Counted from the first letter of the stretch, positions 37,700 to 47,235 are shown. The stretch: 64,000 nucleotides of DNA from Paraburkholderia aromaticivorans (GCF_002278075.1 NZ_CP022989.1:2976001-3040000), one strand, 5' to 3'. Program-made: numbers and translations. The notes: generated by a model not told the origin, from the letters alone.

Positions 37700-38625
37700 A
37701 GCGCTCGTTCAATTCCTTCGCCACCTGGCCGGTGCGGCGCTTCAACCTGAGCGGCCGTACCGCGGTGGTCGCCGGTCCGTTCGTCTGGCTGCTGCTGTTT
37801 TTCCTCGTGCCGTTCCTGCTGGTGGTCAAGATCAGCTTCGCCGATTTGCAGCTCGGCATTCCGCCCTACACGGAGTTGACGAAGTTCGCGGACGGCGCGG
37901 TTCACATCACGCTCGATCTGTCGCATTACGCGTTTCTGCTGACCGACAGCCTCTATTTCGCCACCTATGTGAATTCCGTGGTGGTGGCCGCGATCTCGAC
38001 GCTCCTGTGTTTGCTGATCGGCTATCCGATGGCGTATTACATCGCGCGGTCGAATCCGGCCAGCCGCAATCTGCTGATGATGGCCGTGATGCTGCCGTTC
38101 TGGACGTCGTTTCTGATTCGCGTGTATGCATGGATCGGAATCCTGAAGAACAACGGCTTGCTGAACAATTTCCTGATGTCGGTCGGGCTGATTCACACGC
38201 CGATCGAGCTGTATCACACCAATACCGCCGTTTATATCGGCATGGTCTATTCGTATCTGCCGTTTCTCGTCATGCCGCTGTACGCGCATCTGGTGAAGAT
38301 GGACATGACGCTGCTGGAGGCCGCCTACGACCTCGGCGCGAGGCCATGGAAGGCATTCTGGCAGATCACCTTGCCGCTCTCGAAGAACGGCATCATCGCC
38401 GGCTGTTTGCTGGTGTTCATTCCGGCGGTGGGCGAGTACGTGATTCCCGAATTGCTGGGCGGCGCGAATACGCTCATGATCGGCCGCGTGATGTGGAATG
38501 AGTTCTTCGACAATGCCGATTGGCCGATGGCGTCCGCCGTGACGTGCGCAATGGTGTTGTTGTTGTTGGTGCCGATGGCGTTTTTCCAGTATGCGCAGGC
38601 GAAGGCGATGGAGGAAAGGCGCTGA
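37696..38625 (+). CDS. potH: putrescine ABC transporter permease PotH
   Basis: 309 residues, six membrane segments. The EAA loop that docks on the ATPase is EAAYDLGARPWKAFWQITLP. The start overlaps the potG stop, the end overlaps the potI start by one base. Confidence 0.93.
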   Translation: MKRSFNSFATWPVRRFNLSGRTAVVAGPFVWLLLFFLVPFLLVVKISFADLQLGIPPYTELTKFADGAVHITLDLSHYAFLLTDSLYFATYVNSVVVAAISTLLCLLIGYPMAYYIARSNPASRNLLMMAVMLPFWTSFLIRVYAWIGILKNNGLLNNFLMSVGLIHTPIELYHTNTAVYIGMVYSYLPFLVMPLYAHLVKMDMTLLEAAYDLGARPWKAFWQITLPLSKNGIIAGCLLVFIPAVGEYVIPELLGGANTLMIGRVMWNEFFDNADWPMASAVTCAMVLLLLVPMAFFQYAQAKAMEERR

Positions 38626-39443
38626 TGAAGCCGAACCGGATTTTGCAGTTCATTGCCCTGGGGATCGGGTTTCTGTTTCTGTATGTGCCGATCGTGAGTC
38701 TGATTGTGTATTCGTTCAACGAATCGCAGCTGGTCACGGTGTGGACGCGTTTTTCGACGCGCTGGTATGCGGCGTTGCTGCAGGATGACGAGCTGATCGC
38801 GGCCGCGTGGTTGTCGTTGCGCGTGGCGTTGTTGACGGCGTTCGCGTCGGTGATCATCGGTACGTGGGCGGGGTTCGTGCTCGCGCGCATGGGGCGGTTT
38901 CGCGGCTTCACGCTGTATACCGGCATGATCAATGCGCCGTTGGTGATTCCCGAGGTGATTCAGGGGATCTCGTTGCTGCTCCTCTTTATCGAAATGGCCA
39001 AGTGGCTGGGGTGGCCGGCCGGACGTGGCATTTTCACGATCTGGATCGGGCACGTGATGCTGTGTATCTCTTACGTGGCGATCATCGTGCAGTCGCGGGT
39101 GAAGGAGTTGCATCCTTCGCTCGAAGAGGCGGCGCTGGATCTTGGGGCCACGCCGTTGCGCGTGTTTTTCTTCATTACGTTGCCGTTGATTTCGCAGGCG
39201 CTCGTTTCCGGGTGGTTGTTGTCGTTCACTTTGTCGATCGACGATCTGGTGCTGTCGGCGTTTCTGTCCGGGCCGGGTTCGACGACCTTGCCCCTCGTCG
39301 TGTTCTCGCGCGTCCGGTTGGGGCTGAATCCGGAAATGAATGCATTGGCTACGCTGTTTATAGCGGTGGTGACCGTTGGCGTGGTGCTCGCTAACTACTT
39401 TATGCAGCGGGCCGAGCGGAAGCGGGCGGTCATGGCGGTTTAG
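38625..39443 (+). CDS. potI: putrescine ABC transporter permease PotI
   Basis: 272 residues, six membrane segments, EAA loop EEAALDLGATPLRVFFFITLP. GAGGAAAGG precedes the TGATG junction with potH. Last gene of the operon. Confidence 0.93.
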   Translation: MKPNRILQFIALGIGFLFLYVPIVSLIVYSFNESQLVTVWTRFSTRWYAALLQDDELIAAAWLSLRVALLTAFASVIIGTWAGFVLARMGRFRGFTLYTGMINAPLVIPEVIQGISLLLLFIEMAKWLGWPAGRGIFTIWIGHVMLCISYVAIIVQSRVKELHPSLEEAALDLGATPLRVFFFITLPLISQALVSGWLLSFTLSIDDLVLSAFLSGPGSTTLPLVVFSRVRLGLNPEMNALATLFIAVVTVGVVLANYFMQRAERKRAVMAV

Positions 39444-39449
39444 GGCGTG

Positions 39450-39496
39450 AGGTGGTGGGGCGTGCCCTCCGCAACGGACCCGGCCGCCCACCACCT
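39450..39496. other. stem-loop between potI and MCP genes
   Basis: Ten-bp arms AGGTGGTGGG / CCCACCACCT (39450-39459, 39487-39496) in the 60-bp gap between convergent genes; no T-tract on either side, so a transcript-end structure of uncertain efficiency. Confidence 0.45.
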
Positions 39497-39503
39497 AAAA
39501 ACC

Positions 39504-40907
39504 TCAAACCTTATACCCCATCCGAACTCCGCCCCAATGGCGTCCCCCGACGAAAACAGGTGCGGACGCATCCTTCATCAGCACGAACTCGCCGCCGCCC
39601 ATATCGCGCCGATAGGTCTGCAACAGGAACGGTTTCGTATGTGAAGCAGCCGCCAGCCCGGTGCGATCATCGAACCTGCGCCGGTTACGGCAATTCGCCA
39701 TATTCCAGACCACATCATCACGCTGCGGTAAAGAAAACTTCAGATTGTGCGTCGGCAGATAACCGCGCGAATCGATCGCCGCACAAAACGCCACTCGCGG
39801 GTCGAGATCGAGCAAAGGCTCCTGAATCGCCGGCAACACCCGGTCGGTGAATGCGGTAAAGCGCGTCATGAACTGCGGCGGATTGCTCCCGGCCACGGGC
39901 ACATAATGCTGATCGAACAGATCGTCGAGCGATATTTCACCGCGCGCCACGGCCGTTTCGAATGTCTTGCTCACGGCGGCCGCCGCCTTTCGCACCGCGT
40001 CGATAAAGCGGGTATCCGCCGTTTCCACGCCGGTCGCGGCGGTCAGTTCGATCAAGGTTTCGGAGACGCCGAGCAGGTTCCCCAGGCGATCCTTCGCCTG
40101 TACGAAGTTTTCGCTCGAATCCTCGACGCCGCTCGCCATCTCCAGCACCTGCGCCTCGAGTCCGTCGCACTGCGTTTCTATCTCGCCGGTCAGCACCGCG
40201 ATCTGTTCTGCTTCATCGTTCAAATGCGCGATCGCATCGCCGGTTGCATGCACGACCTCGCCGATCTTGCGCGTGCCTTCGCGCACCCGGTGTGCTCGCG
40301 CGGTGTTCGCGGAACCCTCGGTGATCAACTGCTCGGTCTGCTGCGTGAGTTGCGCGAGTGTCGTCTCGATCTGCCCGGTGGCTTGCGCGGTCTTCGCCGA
40401 GAGGTTTTTCACCTCGGCCGCCACCACCGCGAAGCTCTTGCCGGAGTCGCCGGCGCGCGCGGCTTCGATCGCGGCATTCAGCGCGAGCAGATGCGTCTGG
40501 CGGGCGATCAGCGAAATCTCCTCGGAAACGCGGCTCACATGCGCCAGCGCGCTGCGCAGCGCGCCGATCTGGGTTTCGATGACGGTCACGCCTTCCACGA
40601 GTCCGTGGATGTCGGCCAGCGACGCTTCGAGCGTTTGCTGCGAATCCTGCACGCCGGTTGCGGCTTCGGCGGATACGTGGCTCATCTTCCGCGCGGCGGC
40701 GGCAATGCGATGGTTGCCGGCGAGCGTCTGCGCCGCCGATTCGCGCAGCGCCAGGCACACGTGCGCCTGGCGCTGCACGCGCGCGGCCACTTCCTCGACG
40801 TGGCCCGATACGTCGCAGATCTCGATGCCCAGCTTGCCGGCTTGCGCGGCAATATCGCCGACGACCGTCTGCGAACGGGCCGCGCGGCGAAAGCTGAAAC
40901 GCGTCAT
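39504..40907 (-). CDS. soluble methyl-accepting chemotaxis protein with C-terminal sensor-like domain
   Basis: 467 residues, no membrane segment. Helical N-terminal part, then the signalling hairpin core [23 protein letters not shown] (about 131-153), which is the conserved CheA/CheW contact tip, then coiled coil to about residue 320. The last ~140 residues form a separate domain ([14 protein letters not shown]... [17 protein letters not shown]... [27 protein letters not shown]) that looks like a PAS/Cache-type ligand fold. Sensor after the signalling domain is the reverse of the usual order. GGAG precedes the ATG at 40907. Confidence 0.85.
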   Translation of the reverse strand: MTRFSFRRAARSQTVVGDIAAQAGKLGIEICDVSGHVEEVAARVQRQAHVCLALRESAAQTLAGNHRIAAAARKMSHVSAEAATGVQDSQQTLEASLADIHGLVEGVTVIETQIGALRSALAHVSRVSEEISLIARQTHLLALNAAIEAARAGDSGKSFAVVAAEVKNLSAKTAQATGQIETTLAQLTQQTEQLITEGSANTARAHRVREGTRKIGEVVHATGDAIAHLNDEAEQIAVLTGEIETQCDGLEAQVLEMASGVEDSSENFVQAKDRLGNLLGVSETLIELTAATGVETADTRFIDAVRKAAAAVSKTFETAVARGEISLDDLFDQHYVPVAGSNPPQFMTRFTAFTDRVLPAIQEPLLDLDPRVAFCAAIDSRGYLPTHNLKFSLPQRDDVVWNMANCRNRRRFDDRTGLAAASHTKPFLLQTYRRDMGGGEFVLMKDASAPVFVGGRHWGGVRMGYKV

Positions 40908-41100
40908 GGTCGTCTCCTGGGATGGCGCCCTTGGCGCAGTCAATCGACACAGTCATCCAGCGCGGATGCAGCGTCCTCCAGATGCTTTGACGGCAGACTT
41001 TCAATCGACTTGATACGGGGTATCCCGCAGTCGTTATCATGTGCGGTCCAACCCCGGTTCGTAGCGTCAGCGCGGACCTTTCCTTCTCTTACCGGCATCC
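40908..41100. promoter_or_regulatory. possible promoter region for the 38-residue gene
   Basis: TTGATA (41010-41015) and TATCAT (41035-41040) with a 19-nt spacer point rightward toward the small gene at 41101; the spacing is longer than ideal. Nothing else is recognised. Confidence 0.3.
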
Positions 41101-41217
41101 ATGATCGACGGCTTCGCGCGCGTTTCCGGCTGGCAACAGCTCTACCACCTGTGGGAGCTGATCGTCATGCTCTGCAAATTCCTGTGGGGCCTGTTGCGTT
41201 TGCTCGGTGGCGGCTGA
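41101..41217 (+). CDS. 38-residue hydrophobic small protein
   Basis: ATG to TGA encodes MIDGFARVSGWQQLYHLWEL followed by IVMLCKFLWGLLRLLGGG. The second half is a single amphipathic or membrane helix with Trp, Cys and two basic residues. Third codon positions are strongly G/C, as in real genes here. No clear Shine-Dalgarno. Function unknown; a small membrane protein or type I-like toxin peptide are possibilities, neither supported beyond general features. Confidence 0.42.
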   Translation: MIDGFARVSGWQQLYHLWELIVMLCKFLWGLLRLLGGG

Positions 41218-41353
41218 GCGCGCCGGCGCGGCGCATGCGAAGGGCGGGCGGGATTCGCACGACTTCAGCGCGCGAATCGTCGATTGAGTGATCAGCGCGA
41301 AAGCGGGAGAAATCAGGAGAAAGCGGGAAAAAGGCGCGCAAGCAGGCGTCAGA

Positions 41354-42343
41354 TCAGGCCGGCGCGCGATACGCCCCTTTGTCGGCCGGAACCCGCGCGT
41401 CACCTGTTCCGAGAAACGCGCGCAGATCGGCCATGACGCGCTCGGGCGCTTCTTCCATTGGAATGTGGCCGAGCCCCGGATACATAACCGACTTCGCGCC
41501 CGGAATGCGGCTGGCGAATTCGGTGGCGTGCGCGGGTGGAATCCAGCGATCTTTCGCGCCCCAGAGCACCAGCGCCGGCACGTCGAGTGTCGTCAGCACG
41601 TCGGTGTCGACTTCCTTGAAGTCGAGCGTGGGCACCATTTTGCCGATCGCTTCGCGCGTCCCCTCGCCGTGAAAGAACTCGACGTAGCGGCGCAGCGTTA
41701 GCGCGTCGAGCTTGCGCGGATCGCCATAGACATTGCGCACCGCGCTCTTGATGATGGCCTCGGGCAGCCACCACGGCGAGCTGACCCGCACCAGCGCGCT
41801 ATTGAACAGGCCGATGTATATCGGCAGCTTCATCGGAAAACCGGCCGAGTCGATCAGCACGAGCCGCTCGACGGCTTCACGGTGGCGCGCCGCGTAGTCC
41901 CACGAAATCAGTCCGCCGAGCGAATTGCCGATAAAGGTCGCGCGCGAGATGCCGAGCGCCTGCATGAACGTGTCGATGAAGCGCCGGTAGGCCGGCAGAT
42001 TCATCGTTTCGATGTCGCCGCTGGTTGAGCGCAACGGCCCTGTCACGCCGAACGGCGGCAGATCGAGGCGGATCACGCGATGCTCGCGCTTGAGTTCATC
42101 GGCGAGCCGATTCCACGTATGCAGCGAAGACGCGAAACCGTGGATCATCACGATGATGTCGCCGCTGCCTTCGTCGATGTAATGCACATCGGCGCCCATG
42201 ATCTCCACGAAGCTGGAGCCGCTTTGCGTATAGCGACGCCGCAATTCGTCGCGCGGCACGCTGGTGATGCCGAGGCGCGCGGCGAGCGAGCGCGACGGCA
42301 GCGGGGTGGTCGAGGCGGGCGTGGTGGAGTCGATGCTTGCCAT
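41354..42343 (-). CDS. alpha/beta hydrolase (esterase-like)
   Basis: 329 residues. Oxyanion-hole HGFASS (68-73), nucleophile elbow GNSLGG with Ser141, acid Asp265 in GAKDRWIP and His293 in GLGHIPMEE complete the catalytic triad. It follows the Baeyer-Villiger-type monooxygenase gene on the same strand with a 91-nt gap. A hydrolase paired with such an enzyme typically opens the ester or lactone it makes. Confidence 0.88.
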   Translation of the reverse strand: MASIDSTTPASTTPLPSRSLAARLGITSVPRDELRRRYTQSGSSFVEIMGADVHYIDEGSGDIIVMIHGFASSLHTWNRLADELKREHRVIRLDLPPFGVTGPLRSTSGDIETMNLPAYRRFIDTFMQALGISRATFIGNSLGGLISWDYAARHREAVERLVLIDSAGFPMKLPIYIGLFNSALVRVSSPWWLPEAIIKSAVRNVYGDPRKLDALTLRRYVEFFHGEGTREAIGKMVPTLDFKEVDTDVLTTLDVPALVLWGAKDRWIPPAHATEFASRIPGAKSVMYPGLGHIPMEEAPERVMADLRAFLGTGDARVPADKGAYRAPA

Positions 42344-42434
42344 GCTGGTTGTCTCCCTGTTAGTTCGATTGGCTTCGAATCGGATGGCATCGGCGGCGTC
42401 TCGCTCTGCCGGTTATCGGCCACCGCTCATGTCG

Positions 42435-43958
42435 TCAGGGCACGAAGCGATAGTCGTGCGCACGCACGCGCCGCGTGCGTTTGCGAAAGCTGAAGGTGAA
42501 CCCGGGCCACAATGCGGTGACTTTGCCGCTTCGGGTCTGGTACCAGCTGTGACATCCGCTCACCCATACTGAGCGCTGCATGTCCTTTTGCAAACGCGCG
42601 TTGAAATCACGCTGCACGTCGGGCCGCAGATTCATCGTACGTGCTCGACGGCGGCGCAGTACGCGCAGGCAATCGGCGATGTATTGCACTTGCGACTCGA
42701 TCATGTAGATCATCGAGTTGTGGCCGAGTCCGGTATTCGGACCGACGATCATGAAGAAGTTCGGGAAGTTCGCAATGCTGACGCCGAGATAGGCCTCCGG
42801 GCCGTCGCGCAGCCACAGGGCGCCGAGGTCCGCGCCGTCGAGGCCGGTGACGTCGAACGGCGCGCCGACGTCGTTGACCTGGAAGCCCGTGCCGCAAATG
42901 ATCGCGTCGGCGCGACGATGCACACCGTCTTCGGTCACGACGCCGTCGGCGACGATCTCGCGAATGCCGCTCGTCACCACGTCGACGTTCGGCTGATTCA
43001 ACGCAGGATAGTAGTCGCTCGAAAGCAGCACGCGCTTGCAGCCGAGCCGGTAGTTCGGCGTGAGCTTGGCGCGCAGGGCAGGGTCTTTGACGCGTCGTTC
43101 GAGGTAGCTCAGGCCGAATTTCATCGGCAGCTTCATCAGTTCCGGATTGAGCACGAACGCAATGGCGCGCGATTCGAGTTGCCAGTAGATCGCGCTGCGC
43201 ACGAAGCGCTGGGTGAACGGCAAATGCCGGAACAGCCATTGGGTGCGCGCGTTCACTGGCTTGTCGGGTTTGGGCATGATCCACGGCGCGGTGCGCTGGA
43301 ACAGATCGAGATGCGCGACGCGCGCCTGGATTTGCGGCACGAACTGGATCGCGCTCGCGCCGGTGCCGATCACCGCGACGCGTTTGCCGTCGAGTGGATA
43401 CGCGTGGTCCCAGCGGGCCGAATGAAACAGCTTGCCTTGGAAACGTTCGAGCCCGGCGATTCGCGGCATCGCAGGGCGCGACAAGGGGCCGCTCGCGGCG
43501 ATCACCACGTCGGCCTCGACGTGTTCGCGCACGCCGTTCACATCGAGCTCGACGCACCAGACCTGGCGCGCTTCGTCGAAACGCGCGGCGGCCACGCGCG
43601 CGTGGTAGCGCACGTAGCGGTCCACGCCATATTTGCGGGCGCAATGCTTCAGGTAAGCGAAAATCTCCGCCTGGCCACCGAACGCACGCGACCACGCCGG
43701 ATTCGGTTCGAACGAAAACGAATAGAGATGCGAAGGTACGTCGCAGGCCGCGCCGGGATAGGTGTTGTCGCGCCACGTGCCGCCAATGTCGCCGGCCGCC
43801 TCGTAGATCGTGAACGACGTGATGCCCATTCGCTGCAGCCGAATCGCCATGCCGATGCCGGCAAAGCCGCTCCCGACAATCGCAATGCGTGGCGCGGCGG
43901 ATGGGGCAGTTGAGGCAGGCGTCACGGCGGTCTCCGGGAGGGGGCGAATTTCAGGCAT
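42435..43958 (-). CDS. Baeyer-Villiger-type flavin monooxygenase
   Basis: 507 residues. FAD motif GSGFAG (29-34), GGTWRDNTYPGAACD (59-73) and the fingerprint FQGKLFHSARWDH (173-185, FxGxxxHxxxWD) together define type I Baeyer-Villiger monooxygenases; a second Rossmann motif GTGASA (198-203) binds NADPH. Converts ketones or aldehydes to esters or lactones. First gene of an operon with the hydrolase and divergent from a TetR gene 120 bp away, which likely represses both. Confidence 0.88.
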   Translation of the reverse strand: MPEIRPLPETAVTPASTAPSAAPRIAIVGSGFAGIGMAIRLQRMGITSFTIYEAAGDIGGTWRDNTYPGAACDVPSHLYSFSFEPNPAWSRAFGGQAEIFAYLKHCARKYGVDRYVRYHARVAAARFDEARQVWCVELDVNGVREHVEADVVIAASGPLSRPAMPRIAGLERFQGKLFHSARWDHAYPLDGKRVAVIGTGASAIQFVPQIQARVAHLDLFQRTAPWIMPKPDKPVNARTQWLFRHLPFTQRFVRSAIYWQLESRAIAFVLNPELMKLPMKFGLSYLERRVKDPALRAKLTPNYRLGCKRVLLSSDYYPALNQPNVDVVTSGIREIVADGVVTEDGVHRRADAIICGTGFQVNDVGAPFDVTGLDGADLGALWLRDGPEAYLGVSIANFPNFFMIVGPNTGLGHNSMIYMIESQVQYIADCLRVLRRRRARTMNLRPDVQRDFNARLQKDMQRSVWVSGCHSWYQTRSGKVTALWPGFTFSFRKRTRRVRAHDYRFVP

Positions 43959-44027
43959 CTACGGCGTCTACGGGTGTCTACGCAGCATAACGCGCAGGGT
44001 AGACAACTGTGCACCTGGCGTCAAGAT

Positions 44028-44051
44028 CGTTTAGAGTATTGCTATTAAACG
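44028..44051. promoter_or_regulatory. candidate TetR operator between monooxygenase and regulator genes
   Basis: CGTTTA / TAAACG inverted repeat with a 12-nt spacer, ending 27 bp before the regulator start in the short divergent region. Confidence 0.45.
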
Positions 44052-44078
44052 CGCGTGGCGCGCATTGATTGAAATCAC

Positions 44079-44768
44079 ATGACATCCATACCCGAAGCGG
44101 CAGCCGCCGCCGAGCATGGCGTAGCCGCGGGGCAGGAATTGCCGGCCGGCAAGCGCAAACTGATCGAAGCCGCGTTGCGTCTGACCGCGGGCGGCCGCGC
44201 TTTTGCGAGTCTGGGTTTGCGCGAACTGGCGCGTGAGGCGGGGCTCAATCCCAACACGTTCTATCGCCATTTCGACACGCTCGACGATCTGGCGCGCGAA
44301 GCCGTCGAATCGGTGAGCCGCCGTTTGCGGCCCATGTTGCGGCGCGAGCGCTGGCTCGCCGCGCATGACGAGCCGTATAGCGTGCCGCGTCGTGCGTGCG
44401 TCGCGTTCTTTGCGTTCGCGCTGGAAAACCGCGAGGCGTTTCTCAGCGCGCTGGCCGAATATCATGGCACCTCGCGCGCGTTGCGCGAGGCCGTGCGCGC
44501 GAACCTGCACGAGGTCTCGGCGGAAATGGCCGACGACGTCGTTCAACTGGAATTGATGCCGACGCTTTCACGCGAAACCGTCGACGAAGTCTGCACGCAG
44601 ACCGTTCTGCAACTGTTCCATCTATCGGCTGAGTATATCGACGCAAACGAAGCGCGCCGCGATGCGCTGGTCGCCTATGCGGAGCGTTTTATCGTGAGGC
44701 TGTTCGCGGGTTCGGTGTTGGTCGCGCAGCATGAGCCGGGCAGGGCGCCGTCGTCGATGTGGGCCTGA
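44079..44768 (+). CDS. TetR-family regulator, FabR-like
   Basis: 229 residues. The HTH FASLGLRELAREAGLNPNTFYRHF (split around 46-69) closely resembles E. coli FabR, and the C-domain keeps FabR-like features (ALENREAFLSALAEYHGTSRALREAVR in two parts). FabR senses acyl-CoA or acyl-ACP, so a lipid-like ligand is plausible here. Divergent from the Baeyer-Villiger monooxygenase gene, its likely target. Confidence 0.85.
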   Translation: MTSIPEAAAAAEHGVAAGQELPAGKRKLIEAALRLTAGGRAFASLGLRELAREAGLNPNTFYRHFDTLDDLAREAVESVSRRLRPMLRRERWLAAHDEPYSVPRRACVAFFAFALENREAFLSALAEYHGTSRALREAVRANLHEVSAEMADDVVQLELMPTLSRETVDEVCTQTVLQLFHLSAEYIDANEARRDALVAYAERFIVRLFAGSVLVAQHEPGRAPSSMWA

Positions 44769-44775
44769 GGCCTGA

Positions 44776-44805
44776 GAAGCGCAAAACGAAGAAGCGCAAA
44801 ACGAA
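44776..44805. repeat. 15-bp tandem duplication after the TetR gene
   Basis: GAAGCGCAAAACGAA twice in tandem (44776-44790, 44791-44805), running into the terminator stem. Confidence 0.75.
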
Positions 44806-44832
44806 ACAGGCTCCGTGAAGGAGCCTGTTTTC
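44804..44832. terminator. bidirectional terminator between TetR and TPR genes
   Basis: AAACAGGCTCC / GGAGCCTGTTT (44804-44814, 44820-44830), loop GTGAA, T-rich on both sides, between convergent genes. Confidence 0.85.
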
Positions 44833-44879
44833 ATCTACGCCTGCCTGCACGACTGATGTGATCTCAGCCGCGACGCAGC

Positions 44880-46070
44880 TCAGGTATCGTTCCAGCCGCC
44901 GGAGTCGTCGTTGCTGCCCATATCGACGCCGCCGCTGTTGTCACTCCAGTCGTTCGAACCCTGGCCGAAGTCGAGGCCGCCGCCATTGCCGCCGTCGTTG
45001 CCACGGCGGCGCGTTTCGTCGTCGACGATCACGTCACGTTCGACCACGCGCTCACGCCCGGAATTCAGCGCTTCGCCGAGCAGCACGCCGGTCAGCAAAC
45101 CGCCCATGCCGCCGCCGAAACCGCCACCGCCTTGCTGCACGATAACCTGCGGCTGTTGCTGATACGGCCCTTGCTGCGGATAGGGCGCTTGCGGCGGATT
45201 GCCGAAACGTTCGGCTTCCTGCGCATAGGGGGAGGGTTGCGTGCCGGCGGCCGGCGCGGCATACGGATCGGGCTTGCCGTCCGCCCGCGCGCGCAGGCTG
45301 CCGAGGCGCTGTTCGAGTTCGTCGAGCTGATACGGCGGCACCGGACTCTTGCTGTTCGACAAGGTTTCGACGAGGCCGCGCAACTGGTCTTCGGTCGCTT
45401 CGACTTCCTTTTCCAGCGCCTCGTGCCCTGGCACCGTGGAAAGCTTCACGTCGAGCTTGAGCGAACGCACGGTGTTGAGCATGTCGGTGGCGCGCTTGAG
45501 TTGCACGCGACGATCGTCGTCGGCGCGCGTATCGCCTTGCGTGCGGGCGCGGCGCAAGGTCCAGCGCAGCACCAGCGCGATCACGCCGATCAGGACAAGG
45601 ATGCCGATCCACATGCCCATGCCCGGACCATGCCGTTGCGGCGCCTGCGACATCATGGCCGACTGCTGCTGCACGGCCGGCGTCGTCTGCTGCACGAACG
45701 GGTTGGCCGCGTGGCTGGTGGTGTTCGCGGTCGCGGCGCCTGCCCGTTCCGCGTCCTTGCGAATACGCGCTTCGGTTTGCGCGAAACGGGTCGGGTCGGT
45801 GAAGCGGATTTGCGGGTCGAGTGTCTTGGCCTGCTGCACCTGGGCGAGCGCGTCGGCGGAACGGCCTTCGCGGTCGAGCACCTGCGCGTACAGATAATGC
45901 GCGCGCGCATTGTTCGGATGCGCCTGCAGCACTTCGCTCAGGCCCGCATCGGCCTGTTGCCAGTTGCCTTGCGACATGGCCGATTCGATCTGCTGGACGG
46001 TGGGCACGGCGAACGCCGCAGCCGACACGAACAGCAGTGAGGCAAATGCGGTTGCAAGAAATTTTTTCAT
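44880..46070 (-). CDS. TPR protein with membrane segment and Gly/Asp-rich tail
   Basis: 396 residues. Signal peptide (cleavage near AFAVP, 20-22), TPR-like helices (about 25-95: QQADAGLSEVLQAHPNNARAHYLYAQ in two parts), a membrane segment around 150-170, a cytoplasmic-type coiled region with DELEQRLGSL, then a Gln/Pro stretch and GGGGFGGGMGGLLTGVLLGEAL followed by a tail dominated by Gly, Asp, Asn and Ser ending WNDT. Second gene after pspA. Function unknown; envelope stress by association. Confidence 0.75.
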   Translation of the reverse strand: MKKFLATAFASLLFVSAAAFAVPTVQQIESAMSQGNWQQADAGLSEVLQAHPNNARAHYLYAQVLDREGRSADALAQVQQAKTLDPQIRFTDPTRFAQTEARIRKDAERAGAATANTTSHAANPFVQQTTPAVQQQSAMMSQAPQRHGPGMGMWIGILVLIGVIALVLRWTLRRARTQGDTRADDDRRVQLKRATDMLNTVRSLKLDVKLSTVPGHEALEKEVEATEDQLRGLVETLSNSKSPVPPYQLDELEQRLGSLRARADGKPDPYAAPAAGTQPSPYAQEAERFGNPPQAPYPQQGPYQQQPQVIVQQGGGGFGGGMGGLLTGVLLGEALNSGRERVVERDVIVDDETRRRGNDGGNGGGLDFGQGSNDWSDNSGGVDMGSNDDSGGWNDT

Positions 46071-46158
46071 TTACGGACCGGGCGCGTTGCGCCCGTCTCC
46101 TTCAGTCGATTCCGGCGGCTCACACGAAGGCCGCCGGTATGTACTGCTGCCGACGCAA

Positions 46159-46839
46159 TTACTGGGCCGGCGTATTGATCTGCTTCTTCAATGCTTCGAG
46201 ACGATCTTCGACGGACGGGCCGCGGTTCAGATCCGCGAGCTTGTCGTCGAGCGCCTTGCCGCTCTTCACGTCGGCCGAATTCAGGCGGGCGTCCGAACGG
46301 GCATTCGACAGCGCAACCTTGTCTTCCAGCTTCTGGAAATCTTCGGACAGATTCTTGCCGCCGATGCCGCCCAACGCCGTGGCCGCCACGTCTTTCGCCT
46401 GAGCGATCTGCTGCTTGGCTTGCAGAATGTTCGAGCGCGCATTCAGGTCGTTGCGACGGGTGCGCATGTCTTCGATCTGACTCTTCAACTGCGCCACCGA
46501 CGGCTCCAGCGTGGTCAATTCCTTCGCCAGCGCATCGCGTTCGGCTTCGGCCGTGGCCTGCGCGCCGAGGGCCTCGCGCGCGAGCGCTTCGTCGCCGGAT
46601 TGCAGCGCGCGTTTGGCGCCGTCTTCATACTTCTTCGCCTTGTCGGCGGCAACATCGCGCTTGCTTTGCTGCGTGGCCACTTGCGCCTGGATCTCGATCA
46701 GCGAGTTCTCGGCTTTGGCGATGCTTTCGTCGAGTTCGCGCACGATCTGGCGCGAGTCGCGCGACGGATCCTGCACGGAATCGGCTGCGTCGTTCAGGAG
46801 ACCTTTGAGCGTGCGCGAAATGCTGTCAAAAAGCGACAT
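46159..46839 (-). CDS. PspA/IM30-family membrane-stress protein
   Basis: 226 residues, almost entirely helical coiled coil: MSLFDSISRTLKGLLNDAADSV at the amphipathic N-terminus that touches membranes, then long heptad stretches. The family coats and stabilises damaged inner membrane. GGAGG lies just before ATG 46839. No pspF or pspBC is nearby; the partner is the TPR membrane protein, 88 nt downstream. Confidence 0.85.
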   Translation of the reverse strand: MSLFDSISRTLKGLLNDAADSVQDPSRDSRQIVRELDESIAKAENSLIEIQAQVATQQSKRDVAADKAKKYEDGAKRALQSGDEALAREALGAQATAEAERDALAKELTTLEPSVAQLKSQIEDMRTRRNDLNARSNILQAKQQIAQAKDVAATALGGIGGKNLSEDFQKLEDKVALSNARSDARLNSADVKSGKALDDKLADLNRGPSVEDRLEALKKQINTPAQ

Positions 46840-47235
46840 GAAAACCTCCAAAGAATGTAAACGGCGCTGAATAACCCCGCGCGCCCAACTGCATTCAACT
46901 GCTACTTTACGCCGCTGCGCACGAAGCTGCGCAGCGTTCGGACCGGAGTTCGGGGCGCACGCGGCGAATGCAATAGCGGCGACGTAAATTGTTCGATTCG
47001 GATATCGGGCTGCGAGCAGTTCAAAAGGTTAAATCGCGCGGCGCGTCATTCTGACGCTCGCGGATATTACACCACGTGCTCTCTTAAAACCGCCTTAAAG
47101 GGAGCGATGACAGATTCACGAGGTTCGCTTGCGCGCCATGCGCAACGCGCACGCATTCGAATGCGTGCAGATGTAACGACATGCAACGGCAATGCGCGGA
47201 CTCGCGTCTCATATCAGGTACGCTGCGCCGCCTCG
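46840..47235. other. intergenic region upstream of pspA-TPR operon
   Basis: No gene supported. A stem CTGCGC / GCGCAG (46914-46919, 46928-46933) is present. No clear sigma54-type -24/-12 element was recognised for pspA. Confidence 0.4.

Noticed and set aside
46840..47235. Possible sigma54 (PspF-type) promoter for pspA
   Set aside because: No GG-N10-GC element at a suitable position was found, and pspF is absent.
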